A stretch of 8,179 nucleotides of DNA from JBDHDH01 sp039591615. Lineage in GTDB: Bacteria; Gemmatimonadota; Gemmatimonadetes; Gemmatimonadales; GWC2-71-9. Location of the stretch: positions 1 to 8,179 of the forward strand of contig JBDHDH010000148.1 in assembly GCA_039591615.1 (NCBI GenBank), in the 5' to 3' direction. The translations under genes and the position numbers were made by a program. The notes below the pieces were generated by a model. The model saw only the letters and a program-made list of their open reading frames with translations. It had not been told where the DNA came from and made no database searches. This document shows, in pieces, positions 6,613 through 8,179 of this stretch; the stretch's first letter is position 1, and the number at the start of each line of letters is the position of its first letter.

Positions 6613-7338
6613 CTACGGCTGCGAGTAGAAAATCGTCAACTTGGGCCGGTTTGCGGCGACGCTGTTGTCCCGCGAGTCGAATCGCTTGGCAGTCGTATCC
6701 ACGTTCTCGTCACCTATCAATATCCAACCGAAGTTCGTGGACGCATTGTCCAGCCACCCTTGAACGTCTGCTACCATCGAGGCAGTGGATTCCCACGTGT
6801 AGGGACCGGTCGTGAGAACTTCTCTGCTGGCGCCGGCCGCGCCGACGAAATCACCGCCGGCGGTGGCCCATTGAGCCGTGCCGAAGAAGGCGTGGATCCA
6901 GGTGGCGTCGCCCGTTTGGGACGCTGTGCCCGTACCCTCGGCCCCCGTTGCATCCGAGCCGGCCTCGCCCCAGTCGGAGGTGACCCTATGGAGCGTGACG
7001 GTTGCGGGCCCGGCAATTGTGCGACTCATGTTCATACGCAGCCGGACGCTATCGACGGTCGATCCCGCGGGAATCGCGCTTCCGGTGACGTCGAAATGGA
7101 GCAGGGCTCGTCGGATAGCGCCCTGCGCCGTCAGGCTCGTTCGGCCCGCAAAGATGAACTCGCCGGCACCGTTGCTCAACGCGCCGTTCGGGTCTTCGTA
7201 CAACGTATTGTCTCGGTCGGGATCCAGCGTGACGCTGAGGACCTCACCGTTCCCGCCATTCTCCGGGGGAGCTGTCGTTTCGCCGCCACAGGCCACAAAG
7301 CACGTGACGAGCGCGGTTCCTAGAGCGGTTCTCCTCAA
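6613..7338 (-). CDS. DNRLRE-domain lipoprotein
   Basis: I place the start at the TTG at 7338, not at upstream in-frame codons (as far as 7446). From TTG the product begins MRRTALGTALVTCFVAC, a proper lipoprotein signal with likely lipidated Cys17, and GAGGAG lies 3 nt upstream, with AGGA a little farther back. The extension to 7446 would put a polar, Arg/Cys-rich stretch before the signal peptide. The 241-residue product has a Gly/Pro/Asn-rich tether (18-31) and then one DNRLRE-type domain to the end. Hallmarks are DRDNTLYED (41-49), RRALLHFDV (76-84), SDWGEAGSDA, DATWIHAFFGTAQW, DVQGWLDN, FGWILIGDE, AKRFDSRDN and RPKLTIFY. Proteins with this beta-sandwich domain are exported, and related domains occur in carbohydrate-active enzymes. 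No catalytic domain is attached, so a surface-binding or structural role is inferred. It is the first gene of a two-gene operon and faces doxX divergently. Confidence 0.85.
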   Translation of the reverse strand: MRRTALGTALVTCFVACGGETTAPPENGGNGEVLSVTLDPDRDNTLYEDPNGALSNGAGEFIFAGRTSLTAQGAIRRALLHFDVTGSAIPAGSTVDSVRLRMNMSRTIAGPATVTLHRVTSDWGEAGSDATGAEGTGTASQTGDATWIHAFFGTAQWATAGGDFVGAAGASREVLTTGPYTWESTASMVADVQGWLDNASTNFGWILIGDENVDTTAKRFDSRDNSVAANRPKLTIFYSQP

Positions 7339-7513
7339 GTTCTCCTCATCCTGACGGCAGACCAGCCATTGGTTCGTGAGACATAGTTGACGCGATATAG
7401 CGGCTCTGTTTCTGACAATGCACAGCGTTGCTCGCGCTGGGACCAAGGATGTGCCAGCCCACGGGCAGGCCTTGAATACGAACTCGATCTTGGCTTTTTC
7501 CCTTGTTCAGAGG

Positions 7514-7529
7514 TGTGACGCAGATCACA
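7514..7529. promoter_or_regulatory. CRP-type palindrome TGTGA-N6-TCACA in the divergent region
   Basis: TGTGACGCAGATCACA matches the TGTGA-N6-TCACA core exactly. It lies 173 bp before the doxX ATG and 175 bp before the TTG of the lipoprotein operon, so it could act on either or both. It has the same core as the site at 4365-4380 but a different spacer, so the two look like independently kept binding sites, not a copied segment. Confidence 0.6.
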
Positions 7530-7594
7530 GTGTTCGGGGACCATCCCAACGGCTGGGTTTACGCGAGAGCACCGGCACAGCGTGGAGAGAGAAT

Positions 7595-7610
7595 CCCTCC
7601 ACACGGAGGG
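7595..7610 (+). repeat. 6-bp inverted repeat (hairpin), possible doxX leader structure
   Basis: CCCTCC (7595-7600) and GGAGGG (7605-7610) form a perfect 6-bp stem with an ACAC loop. No T-run follows. It would lie in the leader RNA if doxX transcription starts near the CRP-type site. Confidence 0.35.
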
Positions 7611-7644
7611 GAGGGCAGGAACCGAGATCCGTCGGAGACTGTTT

Positions 7645-7658
7645 TGCCGTTAATGGCA
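7645..7658. repeat. Short inverted repeat TGCC-N6-GGCA upstream of doxX
   Basis: TGCCGTTAATGGCA has 4-bp arms around GTTAAT, 45 bp before the doxX start. This could be a small operator, but arms this short are expected by chance. Confidence 0.2.
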
Positions 7659-7676
7659 CAGTCGATCTGAAGCAAT

Positions 7677-7692
7677 CCGGCCAACTGGCCGG
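7677..7692. promoter_or_regulatory. 7-bp perfect inverted repeat abutting the doxX ribosome binding site
   Basis: CCGGCCA (7677-7683), AC, then TGGCCGG (7686-7692) is a near-continuous palindrome. It ends one base before the GGGGGA of the doxX ribosome binding site (7694-7699). As DNA it could be a dimer-bound operator. As RNA it could form a six-pair stem with an AACT loop beside the ribosome binding site and affect translation. Nothing in the sequence decides between these. Confidence 0.45.
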
Positions 7693-7693
7693 T

Positions 7694-7699
7694 GGGGGA
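7694..7699 (+). promoter_or_regulatory. Ribosome binding site GGGGGA that sets the doxX start
   Basis: GGGGGA lies 3 nt before the ATG at 7703. The frame is open farther upstream, but that part is polar and family-unlike, while the ATG at 7703 gives a product of normal DoxX length. Confidence 0.6.
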
Positions 7700-7702
7700 T
7701 AC

Positions 7703-8098
7703 ATGCAGACCACCACTAATCACGGACGTCACTGGAGCCTCATTGCACTCCGCACCCTTATTGTGGCGGTCTTCTTCTGGCACGGTGTGCCCAAGGCGTT
7801 CGATTGGCCACGTGCCGTCGAAAAGTTCATTGGCTTCGGGTTGCCCGGGTTCCTCGGACCCGTGACGGGTATCGCCGAGGTGATTGCGGGCAGCATGCTG
7901 TTGCTTGGTGTGGTTCAGCGGCCTGCACTGATGGTCCTTGGTGTCACCATCCTGGGGGCACTCGCGACGGTGCAGATCCCACGGGGTATCACAGCGGGCT
8001 TCGAACGGGACTTGCTGATCCTTCTCTCGATTCTGGTTCTGTTCTTCAACGCGCCCGCGGGTAGGTCGCCGGAGCGGATCAGCAACCGTCAATCGTAG
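7703..8098 (+). CDS. DoxX-family integral membrane protein
   Basis: The 131-residue product has the size and four-helix layout of the DoxX family, with helices at about 13-30, 50-71, 74-92 and 102-118. Family features visible are HGVPK in helix 1 (27-31), the GIAEVIAGSMLLLG stretch in helix 2 (56-69), and ERDLLIL at the start of helix 4 (101-107). Characterised DoxX-type proteins have been linked to redox and thiol or thiosulfate metabolism, but most members have no known reaction, so I assign none. The gene stands alone on this strand as far as the window shows, diverging from the lipoprotein operon. A CRP-type site lies 173 bp upstream and a palindrome abuts its ribosome binding site, so control at both transcription and translation is possible. 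The short polar tail after residue 118 is unremarkable. No terminator is seen after the stop. Confidence 0.88.
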   Translation: MQTTTNHGRHWSLIALRTLIVAVFFWHGVPKAFDWPRAVEKFIGFGLPGFLGPVTGIAEVIAGSMLLLGVVQRPALMVLGVTILGALATVQIPRGITAGFERDLLILLSILVLFFNAPAGRSPERISNRQS

Positions 8099-8163
8099 TG
8101 TGCAGTCTAACCAGGTTCTCACCTTCCTGTTGCTGTGTCTCGTATCGACTTGGACGTAGCGTC

Positions 8164-8179
8164 GAGGTCAGGGCGATGC
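8164..8179 (+). other. Possible start of a further plus-strand gene at the window edge
   Basis: GAGG at 8164-8167 lies 8 nt before an ATG at 8176 that runs off the window. Only one full codon is visible, so this is only a spot to check in the flanking sequence. The 65 bp between the doxX stop and here show nothing I can name. Confidence 0.15.

Larger units (their letters stand above)
7339..7702. other. Divergent intergenic region between the lipoprotein operon and the DoxX gene
   Basis: Frames across this stretch give basic translations with no domain or good start, so I see no gene. The stretch should hold both outward promoters. I found no well-spaced pair: TTGTCA at 7413-7418 on the minus strand matches a -35 box at 5 of 6, but the nearest AT-rich hexamer, TATATC at 7394-7399, is only 13 bp away. 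A CRP-type site lies near the midpoint, and the doxX side carries three inverted repeats. Confidence 0.55.

Noticed and set aside
7339..7446. N-terminal extension of the DNRLRE lipoprotein to an ATG at 7446
   Set aside because: The added 36 residues are polar and Cys/Arg-rich and would bury the lipoprotein signal peptide. The TTG at 7338 has a purine-rich ribosome binding site and gives a normal signal.
7418..7702. N-terminal extension of the DoxX protein to a start at 7418
   Set aside because: The extension is not hydrophobic, crosses the CRP-type site and palindromes, and would make the protein far longer than the DoxX family norm.

Overview
The window is GC-rich bacterial chromosomal DNA. 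The best lineage clue is the Ser/Thr kinase gene at 1326-3995. Its order (Hanks-type kinase, one membrane helix, WD40/TolB-like beta-propeller) and its wording around the glycine loop and HRD motif are typical of the expanded kinase families of Gemmatimonadota and, less so, Acidobacteriota. I infer Gemmatimonadota from remembered family resemblance; no search was run. There are no RNA genes, CRISPR arrays, insertion sequences or phage genes that I can see.

Layout. (1) 3-1139 (+) is the 3' part of a PD40/TolB-like propeller protein, probably the end of a second kinase-propeller gene, followed by a 186-bp spacer. (2) 1326-3995 (+) is a complete transmembrane Ser/Thr kinase with an exported propeller sensor domain. 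(3) 3996-4565 is a 570-bp non-coding stretch with a perfect CRP-type palindrome, a strong hairpin and small repeats. It leads into (4) 4566-5810 (+), an unrecognised histidine-rich lipoprotein that ends at a clear intrinsic terminator (5860-5892). (5) On the minus strand, 7338-6613 (DNRLRE-domain lipoprotein) and 6605-5967 (lipoprotein with an EF-hand-like Asp loop) form a two-gene operon with a 7-bp gap, convergent with gene 4. (6) 7339-7702 is a divergent intergenic region with a second CRP-type palindrome near its midpoint and several inverted repeats. (7) 7703-8098 (+) is a small DoxX-family membrane protein. The last 81 bp hold no supported gene.

How it fits together. Most of the products are envelope proteins: one or two signalling kinases with propeller domains, three lipoproteins and one integral membrane protein. 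The most unusual feature is regulatory. Two exact TGTGA-N6-TCACA sites lie in the two longest non-coding stretches, one upstream of the His-rich lipoprotein and one between the lipoprotein operon and doxX. This suggests, but does not prove, that one CRP/FNR-superfamily regulator controls these envelope genes together.
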